Assembly (NCBI RefSeq): GCF_035594125.1
Contig: NC_087151.1
Coordinates: 21,412,636-21,476,635 of the forward strand
Reading direction: 5' to 3'
DNA length: 64,000 bases
Source: Scylla paramamosain
Taxonomy: Eukaryota; Arthropoda; Malacostraca; Decapoda; Portunidae
The notes beneath the pieces were generated by a model. That model had not been told where the DNA came from. It saw only the letters and a program-made list of their open reading frames with translations, and searched no databases. The stretch's first letter is position 1. Each line of letters opens with the position of its first letter. This document shows, piece after piece, positions 1 through 14,825 of the stretch. Both the position numbers and the translations under genes were made by a program.

Positions 1-1140
<1,140 letters not shown>

Positions 1141-3334
1141 GAAGATCATTAATGAATAATAAGTAGAGAGTGGGTGACAGGACAGAACCCTGAGGAACAC
1201 CACTGTTAATAGATTTAGGAGAACAGTGACCGTCTACCACAGCAGCAATAGAACGGTCAGAAAGGAAACTTAAGATGAAGTTACAGAGAGAAGGATAGAA
1301 GCTGTAGGAGGGTAGTTTGGAAATCAAAGTGCCAGACTCTATCAAAAAGCTTTTAATATGTCCAATGCAACAACAAAAGTTTCACCAAAATATCTAAAAG
1401 AGACTCAGTAAGGAAAGCCAGAAGATCACCAGTAGAGCGGCCTTGACGGAACCCATACTGGTGATTAGATGGAAGTTTGTGAAGTGATAGATGTTTAAGA
1501 ATCTTTCTGTTGAGGATAGATTTAGAATCTTTAGATAGGCAGGAAATTAAAGCAATAGGACAGTAGTTTGAGGGATTAGAACGGTCACCCTTTTTAGGAA
1601 CAGGTTAAATGTAGGCAAACTTCCAGCAAGAAGGAAAGGTAGATTTTGACAGACAGAGCTGAAAGAGTCTGACTAGGCAAAGTGCAAGCACAGAGGCACA
1701 GTTTCAGAGAACAATAGGAGGGACCCCATCAGGTCCATAAGCCTTCCGAAGGTTTAGGCCAGCAAGGGCATGGAAAACAACATTGCGAAGAATTTTAATA
1801 GGTAACATGAAGTAGTCAGAGGGTGGAGGAGAGGGAGGAACAAGCCCTGAATCGTCCAAGGTAGAGTTTTTAGCAAAAGTTTGAGCGAAGAGTTCAGCTT
1901 TAGAAATAGATGTGATAGCAGTGGTGCCATCTAGTTGAAATAAAGGAGGGAAAGAAGAAGAAGCAAAGTTATTGGAGATATTTTTGGATAGATGCCAGAA
2001 GTTACGAGAGGAGTTAGATCTTCTGATGGAAGGCTTAAGTACCTTATGTGGGCCACCTCTCTACCATGTATAGCACGAAAACAAGCTGTGTTAAACCAAG
2101 GTTTGGAAGGTTTAGGTCGAGAAAAAGAGTTAGGAATGTACGCCTCCATGCCAGACACTATAACCCCTGTTATGTGCTCAGCACACAAAGACGGGTCTCT
2201 GACACGGAAGCAGTAGTCATTCCAAGGAAAGTCAGAAAAGTACCTCCTTAGGTCCCCCCAACTAGCAGAGGCAAAACGCTAGAGGCACCTTCGCTTAAGG
2301 GGATCAATAGGACAAGATACAGATATGAGACTGTGATCGGAGGAGCCCAACGGAGAAGAAAGGGTGACAGCATAAGCAGAAGGATTAGAGGTCAGGAAAA
2401 GTTCAAGAATGTTGGGCGTATCTCCAAGACGGTCAGGAATACGAGTAGGATGTTGCACCAATTGCTCTAGGTCATGGAGTATAGCAAAGTTGAAGGCTAG
2501 TTCACCAGGATGGTCAGTGAAGGGAGAGGAAAGCCAAAGCTGGTGGTGAACATTGAAGTCTCCAAGAATGGAGATCTCTGCAAAAGGGAAGAGAGTCAGA
2601 ATGTGCTCCACTTTGAAAGTTAAATGGTCAAAGAATTTTTTTATAGTTAGAGGAGTTAGGTGAGAAGTATACAGCACAGATAAATTTAGTTTGAGAGTGA
2701 CTCTGTAGTCGTAGCCAGATGGTGGAAAACTCGGAAGATTCAAGAGTGTGGGCACGAGAGTAGGTTAAGTCACTGCGCACATAAACACAGCATCCAGCTT
2801 TGGATCGAAAATGAGGATAGAGAAAGTAGGAGGGAATAGAAAACGGGCTACTGTCAGTTGCCTCAGACACCTGAGTTTCAGTGAGGAAAAGAAGATGAGG
2901 TTAGAAGAGAGGTGGTGTTCTACAGACTGAAAATTAGATCTTAGACCGCGAATGTTGCAGAAGTTAATGAAGAAAAAGTTGAGGGGGGTGTCAAGACACT
3001 TAGGGTCGTCGACAGAAAGGCAGTCCGACCTAGGGACATTCATGGTCCCCTCCCCAGATGAGGACTCCGAGGATGGTGTAGGAGTCGCCATGATGATCTT
3101 AAAATTTTTGAGAAGGGTGTGTGTGTTATTAGGTGCTTGTAGTTTTGTGTGGATGAAGAGAGTTGTCTTTAGAGGGCAGGCTGTGACTGCCCCCTTGTGT
3201 TGTGAGACACAAAGGGAAACGTTCAGTGAGGTCACTGCTGGGTTTAATGATAAGTTCACAGCACCCCCTGAACTGTGCTTTAGACTTCACTGGGAGTAAT
3301 TATCGTTTCGGCAGGTGCCTACTGCCTCCTCCTT
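1141..3334 (-). mobile_element. Jockey-like LINE copy J1, 5' end kept, 3' end missing
   Basis: Minus-strand non-LTR retrotransposon. From its 5' end: a leader (3334-3092), an ATG at 3091 opening a frame that begins MATPTPSS, an apurinic endonuclease domain with the N-terminal INFCNIRGLRSNF block, GDFNVHH near 2560 and the SSDH motif near 2340. Linker follows, then reverse-transcriptase motifs with PKKGD-like and QYGFRQG-type blocks. The copy ends just after the VPQGSVLSPT...FIND block at 1141, so the YADD active site and the whole 3' end are lost. Several frameshifts break the frame (one near 2900), so it is a dead copy. LINEs usually lose their 5' end, so loss of the 3' end points to a later break. 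Array orientation differs on its two sides. The class is clear; assignment to Jockey rather than a sister clade is tentative. Confidence 0.9.
3092..3334 (-). promoter_or_regulatory. 5' leader of Jockey-like element J1
   Basis: About 240 bp ahead of the element's first ATG. It matches the leader of copy J6 (40427-40670) almost base for base, starting at a GGCAGTAG motif and including GAAACGATAATTACTCCCAG. Sharing the same start in two independent copies marks the true 5' end. Non-LTR elements carry an internal promoter here; that role is inferred from the class, not shown by the sequence. Confidence 0.55.
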
Positions 3335-6300
3335 TATTTTAGGTAATGTTTTTCCGTTTCTCCTTAAAGGGTGTTTTGCATGCGTTTTAGCTTTTTGCTA
3401 TGTAAGTAGCTAAAAAAAAAAAAAAACACTAAAAAGAAAACTTTTTGGTAAAGTTGTTTTGTTTTCTCATATAAGGTGTTTCCATGCTTTTTAGGGTTAT
3501 GGTGACTACCACGTACTCATAAATATTTAAAAGACATTTTTTTCTTTTTTTTAAAGTCGTTTCCTTTCCCCATATAGTTTGCTTTCCGTATATGCTGGCG
3601 GTTTGGTACCTAATAATGTGAAATACACTCAAAACACATATTTTTTTCGTAATTTTGTTCTCTTTCTCCATATTGAGTGCTATTCATGCTGATTCAAGTT
3701 TTAATACCAAGAAGATCAAAAACACTCATCACAAACGTTTCTCATAGTGTCCTTTTGTTTCCCTATGTAAGGTACTTTCCATGCATTTTTGCGTTTTTTG
3801 TCCATAACAAGGTTAAAAACACTCAAATAACTTGTTGTTGTTAATGTTATTGTGTTTTTTCAATAAAATATTTTTTTTTTTTTGCATTTTGGGCAAATGC
3901 AAAAAGTAAAAAAAATTCTAAGTAAAAATGCAAAAAGATTTTGGATTTTTACTTAGAAAAATGCATTTTGCATTATTCTAAGTAAAAAGTAAAAAAAAAA
4001 CACTCGAAATACTTGTTTTTTGTAATGTTATTTTCATTCATAGAGATTTTTTTTTACATGGGCTCTAACATTTTGACTTGTAAGTAGATCATAGAAACGT
4101 GTTTCGTAATGTTTTGTTTTCCAATATTAGGTTCTTCCCATGCTTTTTTTTTTTTTTTAGCGTTATAGAAACTAGCACGTTCATAAATACGCAAAAGGCA
4201 GGTTTTTTTTAAATCTCGTTTCTTTTTCTCATAAAGGGTGTTTTGCGTGCATTTTGGCGTTTTGGTACATAAAAATGTGAATTACAGTCAAAATACGTGT
4301 TTTTGGTAATGTTATATTTCTCCATATAGAATGCCATTCATGCGTTTTCGAGTTATGCTACCTAAAAAGCTCAAAAAACATTCATACGACACGGTTTTTG
4401 TAAGGTCCTTTCCTTTCCCCATATAGTGTACTTCCATATATTTTGGCATTTATGTACGTAACAAGCTCAAAACACTTAAAAATACCCGTTTTTGGTAATG
4501 CTGTTGAGACGTCTCTGACACGTTTCTGGAAATGTCGTTTCTTTTCCTCATATATTGTGATTTGCATACATTTTAGCGTTATGGCATCTAAAAATGTGAA
4601 ATACACTTTGTATATTCATATTTTGTAATATTGTTCTTTTCACCAGAGTGCTATCTCATAATGTCTTTTCGTTTCCCCATATTCTAAATTTTTCAACGTA
4701 ACAACCTTAAAAAGCTAAAAATACTTGTTTTTTGGGTAATGTAATTCTCCTTAGCCATGCCTTTCAGCGTTTTGGTATGTAAGAAGTTAAAAAAAATTGT
4801 CCGAAGACATACTTTATGTTTTGTATTTGAGTTTTCCATGATTTTTAGCGTTTTTTGGTACCTAACACTAAAAAAAAAAAAAAAAAAAAACACTGAAAAG
4901 ACACGTTTCTCGTAATGTCTCTTGGTTTCTCCATATAGGGGGCATTTAATGCTTTTTCCGTTTTGGTATCTATCAATGTGAAAAACTCTGAAAAAAAACA
5001 CGTTTTTGGAAATGTCCTTTTTCTCCAAAATAGAGTGCTAATCGTGCGTTTTAACATTTTGGTACCTAAGAAGCTTAAAACTCTCATAATAAAAGTTTCT
5101 TGTAATGTGTTTTCGTTATTCCGTTTAGTGTATTTTACATGCATCTTGGCTTTTTACGTAATAAGCTAAAAAAAAAACCTTAAAATACACTTTTTTAGTA
5201 AAGTTATTGTGTTCCCCCCATAAAGGGTGTTTTGCATGAGTATTATTAGCTCAGTATGCACCTCAAAAACACTCAAAAGACAAGTTTTCGGTAATGTTGT
5301 TTTCCTTTCCCTTATAAGGTGTTTTCTATGCTTTTTAGCGTTTTAGTGTCTAGCACGCTCATAACCACTCAAAAGACACGTTTCTGAAAATTTTGTTTCC
5401 TTTCCCCATATAAGGTGCTATTTATGCATTTTCGCATTTTGGTACCTATCAATGTTAAAAACACTTAAAAATGCACGTTTTTGGTAATATTGTTTTGTTT
5501 CTACATATGGAATGCTATTCATCCGTTTAAAAGCTTTGATACCTAAAATATAGAGTGCTTTTCATACATTTTAGTGTTTAGATATCTAAGAAAAAAAATT
5601 ATAATACATGTTTCTCGTAATGTCATTTCGTTTCCTTATACAGGATACTTTGGACGCATTTTGGGATTTTTCTACGTAACAAGCTCAAAAACTCAGATTA
5701 CTAATATTTTTGTAATAGTTTGTTTTTCCTTATAAAGGGTGCTTTACAAACGTCTTAGCGTTTTGGCTCAAAAACTACTGACTTTTTTGGTAATGTTGGT
5801 TTGTTTTCCCATATAGTTTGCTTTCCATACTTTTTAGCGTTATGGTTCGTAGCACGCTCATAAATACTCAAAAGACATGTTTTTTTTTTTTCAAATCTCG
5901 TTGCCTTTCTCCATATAGTGCGTTTTGCGTGCATTTTGGCGTTTTCGTACCTAAGAATGAGAAACACGCTCAAAATAGACGTTTGCTGGAAATGTTCTCT
6001 TTCTCCTTATAGAGTGCTATTCAGGCATTTTAGCGTTTTTGGTGCCTAAGAAGCTCAAAACACTCAAAATACACGGTTCTCGTAATGTCCTTTCCTTTAT
6101 GTTTTGGTGTTTTTGTACGTAAGTAGTTAAAAACGCACAAAATACTTGTTTTAAGTTAGGTTGTTTTCTGATTCCATATATGGTGCTTTCCATGCTGTTT
6201 AGCGTTTTGGTGCCTAATATCCAAGAAAACACTAAACAGATATGTTTCTTGTAATGTCTTTTCTTTTCCCCATGTAAGGGGATGCATTTCTACATACATT

Positions 6301-6424
6301 TCTGCATACATTTCTACGTTTTGGTACCTAACAATGTAAAACACAATAAAAATACACGTTTTTCGTAATGTTTTTTCCTTTTCTCCATATAGAATGCTAT
6401 TAACAGTTTTTGCGTTTTCTTACC

Positions 6425-6491
<67 letters not shown>

Positions 6492-8654
6492 CATAATTCT
6501 GATAATGTCTTTTCATTGCCCTATATGCAGTAGTTTGCATGCTTTTTGGTATTTCTCTACGTAACAAGCTGAAAAACACTCAAAATACACGATTTTGGTA
6601 AATTAATTCTATTATTGCACATAAGAGGTGTTTTCATTTGTTTCCTACGAAAGTAGCTGAAAAAAAATGAAAAGAATCGTTTTTGGTAATGATATTTTGC
6701 TTTCCCATATAGGGTGTTTTCCATGTTTTTATCATTTTGGTGCCTAGCACGCTCATAAACAGTCAAAAGACACGTTTGTGGAAATTTCTTTTCCTTTTCT
6801 TATATAAAGTGCTTTACATGCATTTTGGCGTTTTGATACCTAACAATGTGAAATGCCCTCAAAATACTCTTTTTTGTAGCGTTGTTCTTTTTTCTCCGTA
6901 TAAAGTCCTACTCATACGTTTTAGCATTTTGTTACCTAAAAAGCCCAAAATTTCATAATACACTTTTCTCGAAATGTCTTTTCGTTTCCCCAAGTAGAGT
7001 ATTTTGCATGCATTATGGCTTTTTCTACGTAACAAGCTAAAAAAATACACAAGGTATTGATTTTTAGTAATGTTATTCTGTTTCGCCATAAAAGGTTGTT
7101 TTCCATCCGTTTTAGCGTTCTGGTACATAAGTACCTCAAAAGACTGAAAAAAAAAAGTCGTTATTTGTAATGTTGTTTTCTTTTCCCATAGAGGTTCCTT
7201 TCCATGCTTTTTAGCGATATGGTGCTTAGCACACTCGTCAAAGATATATATATTTTTTTAAATCTCGTTTCCTTTCTCCAGTTAATGTGCTTTGTATGCA
7301 TTTTGGTTGTATGATACCTAAAGATGTGATATACATTTAAAATACACGTTTTTGTTAATGTTCTATTTCTCCATATAGAGTGTCATGTGCTCTTGAGTTT
7401 TGGTATCTTAAAAAAAAACACTAATAATAAACGGTTCTCATAATGTCCTTTCGTTTCCCCATATAGGATACTTTCTACACATTTTTCGCGTTTTTTGTAC
7501 GTAACATGAGGAAAAACACTCAAAATACTCTTTTTTTTTGGTAACGTTATTGTGTTTTCCCATAAGGGATGTTTTCTCTGCGTTTTATCGTTTTGGTACA
7601 TTAATAGTTCAAAACATTCAAAAGACATGATTTTAGTAATTTTGTTTTATTTTCCCATATAAAATGTTTTCCATTTTTTTTTTTTTTTTTAGCGTTTTGC
7701 TGCCTAACACGCTCATGAACACTCGAAAGGCACTTTTCTGGAAATGTTGTTTCTTTTCGCCATATAGAGTGCTTTGTATGCATTTTGGCGTTTTGGTACC
7801 TAAATCATGTGAAATAAACTAAAATAAAAGTTTTAGTAATGTTCAGTTTATCCATTAAGAGTGCTATTCATGTTTTATCACGTTTTGTTACATAAGAAGG
7901 TAAAAAAACTCTCATAATAAACGTTTCTCATAATATTATTTCGTTTCCTCATATAGTGTACTTTCCATGTATTTTGCCGTTTTTGTACGTAACAAGCTCA
8001 AAACACTCAATTTTTTTTTATTTTGGTATTATTATTCTGTTTCTTCTTACAGGGTGTTTTGCATGCGTTTTAGCGTTTTGGTACGTAAGTAGCCGAGAAA
8101 GATAAGTTTTTGGTAAAGTTCTTTTCTATTCCCATATTGGGTGCTTTCCATACTTTTTGTCTTTTCTTAGGGTTTTGGAGCTTAACATGCACAAAAATAC
8201 TCAAAATATGTTTCTAGTAATGTCATTTCATTTCTTAATATAATTGTCTTTGCAAGCATGTTTGCGTTTTTTGGTACCTAAAAAGAAAAAAACTTGAAAT
8301 TCAAGTTTTTGGTTATGTTCTTTTTCTCGATATAGGGTGTTACTGATGCGATTTCGCGTTTTGGTACCTAAGAAGCTCAAAACTCTCATATCTGAAATGT
8401 CTCTTATCTGAATGTCTTTTGTTTCTCCATAAAGGGTTATTTTAGTTTTAGCGTTTTGATACTTAAATAGTTCAAAAACACACACAAAAAAAAAGTTTTT
8501 TGTCAATGGTGTTTCGTTTCTCCATATAGAGTGCTATTAACGTCTTTTCGCCTTTTTGTACCTAAGAAGTAAAAAAAATAAATAAATGCGCAAAATTCGC
8601 TTCTCTTAATGTCTTTTACTTTCCCATATAGGGTACTTTCTATGGATTTTGGGC
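3335..8654 (-). repeat. Satellite array block, five-monomer type, reverse
   Basis: Monomers read CGTTTTGGTACCTAA on the plus strand. The landmark AATGTGAAATACAC, found once per higher-order unit, recurs near 3615, 4589, 4970, 5450, 5955, 6330, 6843, 7323, 7806 and 8290, mostly 480-510 bp apart, giving five monomers per unit. A non-canonical stretch at 3880-4005 repeats AAGTAAAAATGC-like words and can fold back on itself. No gene was seen; short frames here are satellite translation. Confidence 0.9.
6426..6490. repeat. (AAT)n microsatellite inside the satellite
   Basis: About 21 uninterrupted ATA/AAT triplets between two satellite monomers. Confidence 0.97.
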
Positions 8655-8826
8655 TTGTACTTGGGGAAACAGAACAACATTTTTGAAAAATGTGTGCTTT
8701 AAGTATTTTCAGTTTGTTAGATACAACAAAAAAAAAATAAATAAATAGATAAATAAATAAATTTCCAAAAGCATGAGTTTTAATTGTTTCTCAACTTGTT
8801 AGGTACGAAATTGCCAAATACATGCA

Positions 8827-8955
<129 letters not shown>

Positions 8956-8977
8956 TTTAATGTTCTAAGGTATCAAA

Positions 8978-9006
8978 AAAGTTATGTTCCGGAGGAACAT
9001 AACTTT
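8978..9006. repeat. Perfect 13-bp hairpin
   Basis: Arms AAAGTTATGTTCC-type at 8978-8990 and 8994-9006 separated by GGA. It lies within a satellite monomer next to the AT tract. No function is evident. Confidence 0.6.
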
Positions 9007-10177
9007 ATCAAAATCGTGTGTACTTAGTGTTTTTAAGTTCATTAGGTGCAAAAACGCCTAAACATATGCAATGTAGCACATATGAGGAACCTAACGATAT
9101 TACCACAAACGTATCTTATGAGTGTTTTTTTTTAAGATTCTTCGGTGCTGAAACGCTAAAATTTATGAATATTCCTCTATATTGGGGGAAGAAAAATAGC
9201 ATCATTACAAAAATGTGTATTATGAGTGTGATTCACCATGTTACGTACCAAAACGCCAAAATACAGAGAAAGAACCCTTTCTGGAGAAAAAAAAAAAATA
9301 AAAAAATCAGCATATAATATTAAAAAAGTGTGTTTTAAGTGTTTTTGTTAGATATCAAAATGCCAAAACCTATGCAAAGGTTCCAGTATACGGAAACAAA
9401 ACGAAATAATCACAAACAAAAGCTATCAGGACGCTAAAACACAAAAATAGTACTCTATATTCAGAAACAGAACAACATTAAGACAAGCGTTATGAATTAT
9501 GAACCTTATTCACTATGATAGGTGCGGAAACTTCAAAATGCTTATCTGTATGCATATATACCTATATACCTATATTAAGAAACACATCTATATTATTAAA
9601 AACTTGCATTATGACTGTTTTTTTTATTTAGTTAGATATCTTAAGATATCTTAAGATATCTTATTAGAAAATAAAACAACTGCTAAAAACATGTTTTTTT
9701 CAGGTTTTGCGTATCAAAACGCTAAAATTCATGAAAAACATCCCTTAAGTAGAAACAAAACAAGCTCAGAAATAAAATGTTTTTTGAGTGTTTTTTTTTT
9801 TTTTTGAGCTTCTTACGTACCAAAACTCTAAAATGCATGCAAAATTCTCTGTCCGGAGGAATATAACAACATTACCAATAATGTGTGTTTTAAGATTTTT
9901 TTTTTTTTCAGTTCATTATATACCAAAACGCCTAGACATTTACAAATCGGCCATTATGGGGAAACTAAGCGATATTTCCACACACGTGTCTTATGAGATT
10001 TTTTTTACGGTTTTTAGGTGATGAGACGCTAACACAAATAAATATTAATCTATATTCAGAAAGAAAACGTTATTACTAAAAGTGTGTGTTATGAGGCTCA
10101 TTCACCATATTAAGTACAAAAACGCCAAAAATGTATACAAAGAACTTTTCTGGAGAAACAGAACATTTCCAAAAAAG

Positions 10178-12198
10178 TAAGTTTCTTTTTATGCATTTCA
10201 TCGTTTTTGTACCTAACGTACAATAATAAGGCTCATAATACGTTTTTTTTTTTTTTATAAAGTTGTTTTGTTTGTCAGTATAGAGTATTATTCACGTGTT
10301 TTAGAGTTCTGATATCTAACAAAATCGAAAATAGTCATAATACACGGTTGTGATTATATCTTTTGGTATCCCTATATTGGCTACTTTGCATGTTTTTTTT
10401 GGCCTTTTAGTACTTATAAACTTGAAAAAATAAATAAATAAAACAAACGTTTTTTTTTTCTCCAAAAATTTAATATTTTGTACCTAATATGGTGTACCAC
10501 TTTCATAATACACATTTTTATTAATGATATTCTGTTACTCAACTTTGAGTATTATTCATATGTTGTAGTGTTTTAACACCTAAGAACCTCAAAAACACTC
10601 ATAAGATACGTCTTTGACAATATCATTTAGTTTCCCAATATTGGCTAATTTGCATGTGTTTTGGCGTACCTAATAAACTCAAAAGCACACCTTTTTGGTA
10701 ATGTTTTTCTGTTTCTCGAGAATGGGTGTTTTGGATGCATATTAGAGTTTTGGTACCTAAAAAGCTCATAAACACTGGAAAGACACAATTTTGATAACAT
10801 TGTTTAGTTGTCCATTTTAGGGTGTTTTCCATGCTTTTTAGCGTTTAGGTGACTAATATGTTTAGAAACAGGCAAATGACACGTTTCTGGTAATATTGTT
10901 ACGTTATCCCATATAGGATGCTTTAGATGCATTTGGGGCTTTAATAACTAACTAGCTCAAAACGCTCAAAATATACCTTTTGATAAAGTTGTTCTGATTC
11001 TCCAAAAAGGGTGTTTAGCATGCGTTTTAGAGTTTTGGTTTGTAAGAATCCGAAAACACTTAAAAGAAACGTTTTTGGTAAAGTTGTTTTCTTTTCCAAT
11101 ATATTATACTTTTCATGCACTTTGGCGTTTTGGTATCTAACAACATAAAAAAAAAAAAATACATTGATCATACAGTTTTTTGGTAATGTAGTTCTGTTTT
11201 TTTTTTTTTTTTGCATGCATTTTGACGTTTTACTACCTAACATGGTGAAAAAATACTGTTCTGTTTCTTAATATAGGGTACTATTCACGTGTTTTAGCTT
11301 TCTGATACATTAGAACATCAAAAACACACGTAACACATGTTTGTGATTATATAATTCATTTTTCCCATATTGATATTTTGCAAGTGTTTTGGTGTTTTGG
11401 TACTTAACAAACTGAAAAAACACTTAAAACACACATTTTTGGAAATACTTTTTTTTTCAGAAATGTTTTTTTTATGCATTTTGCCGATTTAGGACCTAAC
11501 ATGATGAATAACATTCAAAATACAAGTTTTTAGTAATGATGTTCTCTTCCTCAATTTTGAATAATATTCAAATGCTTTAGCGTTTCAACATCTAAGAGCC
11601 TTAAAAACCACTCATATGACACGTTTGAGATAATTTGCATGTGTTTTGGTACCTAATAAACTAAAAAAAAACACCCAAAACACGTGTTTTTAGTAATGCT
11701 CTTCTGTTCCTCCACACAAGGTGTTTTGTATGTATTTTTAAAGATTTCTTATGTAAGAAGCTAAAAAAAAGCTCAAAAGACACAATTTGTTAAAGTTGTT
11801 TAGTTTTCTAAATAGAGTTTTTTCCATACTTTTTAGTATTTTGGTGCCTAATTTGCTAAACAAATAAAATAAAATAAACAAGCAAATGACACGTTTATAG
11901 TAATGTCGTCTCATTACCCTTAAACGATGCTTTGCAACCATTTTGGAGATTTGATACCTAACAAGCTCAAAAACTCTCAAGATACACTATTTTGATGAGG
12001 TTAATCTCTATAAAGGGTGTTTTGCATGAGTTTTATCGTTTTGGTATATAAGTAGCTGAAAACACTCAAAAGCCACGTTTTTGATAATGTATTCTTTTCC
12101 AAAATAGTGTGCTTTGCATGAATTTTGGCGGTTTGGTACCTAACAAGTTCAAGACATTCATAATACAGGTTTTTGGTAATGTAGTTAGGTTTCATACT
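10178..12198 (-). repeat. Satellite array block, eleven-monomer type, reverse
   Basis: Continuous TTTTGGTACCTAA-orientation monomers. One monomer type (GGTGAATCAC-like followed by CACTCATAATACAC) recurs near 10498 and 11505, 1007 bp apart, consistent with eleven monomers per unit. It ends where copy J2 is inserted. Confidence 0.85.
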
Positions 12199-14825
12199 AA
12201 TCTAATTTTCAATCTGTAAAACACAAGCTTTTCTCTTTTAAACCTCATCTTCTTTTCCTCACTGAACTCAGGTGTCTGAGGCAACTGACAGTAGCCCCTT
12301 TTCTGTTCCCTCCTACTTTACCTACCCTCATTTTCAATCCAAAGCTGGATGTTGCGTGTATGTGCGCAACGACTCTCTTACCCACGCTCTTGAATCTTCC
12401 GAGTTTTCCACTATCTGGCTACGATAACAGAGTCACTCTCAAACTGAATTTATCTGTGCTGTATACCTCTCACCTAACTCCTCTGACAATAAGAAATTCT
12501 TTGACTAAACTTCCAAAGTGAGTGCATTCTGACTCTCTTCCCTTTTGCAGCGATCTCTATTCTTGGAGACTTCAATGTTCACCACCAGCTTGGGCTTTCC
12601 TCTCCTTTCACTGACCATCCTGGTGAACTAGCCTTCAACTTTGCTATCCTTCATGACCTAGAGCAATTGGTGCAACACCCTACTCGTATTTCTGACCGTC
12701 TTGGAGATACGCCTAACATTCTTGACCTTTACCTGACCTCTCATATCTGTATCTTGTCCTCTCGCTCCAATCCCTTCCCAGGATCCACCTAAGCGTAGAT
12801 GCCTCTGTCGTTTTGCCTCTGATAGTTGGGGGACCTGACTATTTAGCTGATTTTCCTTGGAATGACTACTGCTTCCGTGCCAGAAACCCGTCTTAGTGTG
12901 CCGAGCCCATAGCAGAGATGATAGTGTCTGGCATAGAGGCGTACACTCTTCCCTCTTTTTCTCGACCTAAACCTTGCAAACCTTGGTTTAACACAGCTTG
13001 TTCTCGTGTTGTATATATGCTATATACGATAGAGAGGTGGCCCACCAAAGGTACTTAAGCCTTCCATCACCAGAATCTCATGCACTTTATATTTCTTCCC
13101 AGAACCATGCAAAGTCTGTTCTCCAACTAGCCAAAAACTCCTTCATTAACAGAAAGTGTCAAAATTTTTTTTTAAGATCTAACTCCCCTTGTGACTTCTG
13201 GCACCTAACCAAAAATATCTCCAATAACTTTGCTTCTTCTTCTTTCCCTCCTTTATTTCAACCAGATGGCACAACTGCTATCACATCTATCTCTAAAGCT
13301 CAACTCTTCGCTTAAACCTTTGCTAAAAACTCTACCTTGGACGATTCAAGGCTTGTTCCTCCCTCTCCTCCACCCTCTGACTACTTCATGCTACCTATTA
13401 AAATTCTTCGAAATGGTGCTTTCCATGCTGGCCTAAATGCTCTGAAGGCTTATGGACCTGATGGGGCCCCTCCTATTGTTCTCCAAAACTGTCCCTCCGT
13501 GCTTGCAGCCTGCTTATTCAAACTCTTTTAGCTCGGTCTATCAACATCTACCTTTCCTTCTTGCTGGAAGTTTGCCTACATTCAACCTGTTCCTAAAAAG
13601 GGTGACCGTTCTAATCCCTCAGACTACCGTCGTGCCTATCGAAAGATTTTGAATGTATCCTCAACAGGAAGAAACTTTTGCTGTTGCCTTGGATATATCA
13701 AAAGCTTTTGATAGAGTCTGGCACAAAGCTGTTCTTTTAAATCTATTAACAGTGGTGTTCTTCAGGATACTTTCCTGTCACCCACTCTTTTCTTATTATT
13801 CATCAATGACCTTCTAGACCAAACTTCTTGTCCTATTCACTTCTACGCTGATGATAACACCCTGCACTTTTTCACGTCTTTTCATAGACTTCAGAAGTAA
13901 ACATTTCATGCAGGGAAGCCACAGAACGCCTGACTTCTGATTTTTCTAAAATCTCTGATTGGGGCAGAGCAAATTTGGTATTGTTTCGTGCCTCAAAAAC
14001 CCAGTTCCTCCATTTATGAACTTGACACAACCTTCCAGACAACTATCCCCTCTTCCTCAATGACACTCAACTGTTCCCCTTTTCTACACTGACCATCCTC
14101 GGTCTGTCCTTTACTTATAATCTGAAGTGGAAACCTCACACCTCATCTCTAGCTAAAACAGCTTCTATAAAGTTAGGTGTTCTGAGACGTCTTCGCCAGT
14201 TTTTCTAACACCCCCACCCTGCTGTTAACTCTGTACAAGGGCCTTATCCGTCCATGTATGAAGTATGCTTCACATGTCTGGGAGGGTTCCACTCATACTG
14301 CTCTTCTAGACAGGGTGGAATCAAAAGCTTTTCGTCTCATTACCTCCCCTTCTCTAGCTGATTGTCTTTAGCCTCTCTCTCATCGCTGCAATGTTGCATC
14401 TCTAACTATCTTCTACCGGTATTTTTATGCTAACTGCTCTTCTGATCTTGCTAACGGCGTGCCTCCCCTCCTCCCGCGGCCTCACTGCACAAGACTTTCT
14501 TCTTTCTCCCACCCCAATTCTGTCCATCTTTCTAATGCAAGAGTTAATCAGCAATCTCAGTCATTCATCCCTTTTTCTGGTAAATTCTGGAACTCCCTGC
14601 CTGCTTCTACATTTCCATCTTCCTATGACGAATTCCTTCAAGGGTGAGGTTGAAGACACTTATCCTTTAGTTTTTGACTAATGCTCTAGACCCTTTTCTG
14701 GGACTAGCATCTCAGTTGGCTTTTTTTTTTATTATTATTTTTTTTTATTGGATTTTTGTTGCCCTCGGCCAGTGTCTCTCCTACATGAAAAAATAAATAA
14801 ATAAATAAAATTAAAAATAAAAATA
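12199..14825 (+). mobile_element. Jockey-like LINE copy J2, 5'-truncated, 3' end kept
   Basis: Plus-strand copy starting inside the endonuclease region (equivalent of LRSNFQS) and running to a 3' tail of AAATAAATAAAT type. Recognisable blocks in order: endonuclease GDFNVHH near 12565, the FNTACSR linker near 12988, the reverse-transcriptase PKKGDRSNPS block near 13595, catalytic FYADD near 13840, the C-terminal RPCMKYASHVWEG block near 14255, and a final LPRPHC block near 14470. Many frameshifts, stops and internal deletions make it non-functional; the region between SDYRR and the motif-A block near 13640-13680 is shortened. Its 3' end is the best one for defining the tail of this family. Confidence 0.92.
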
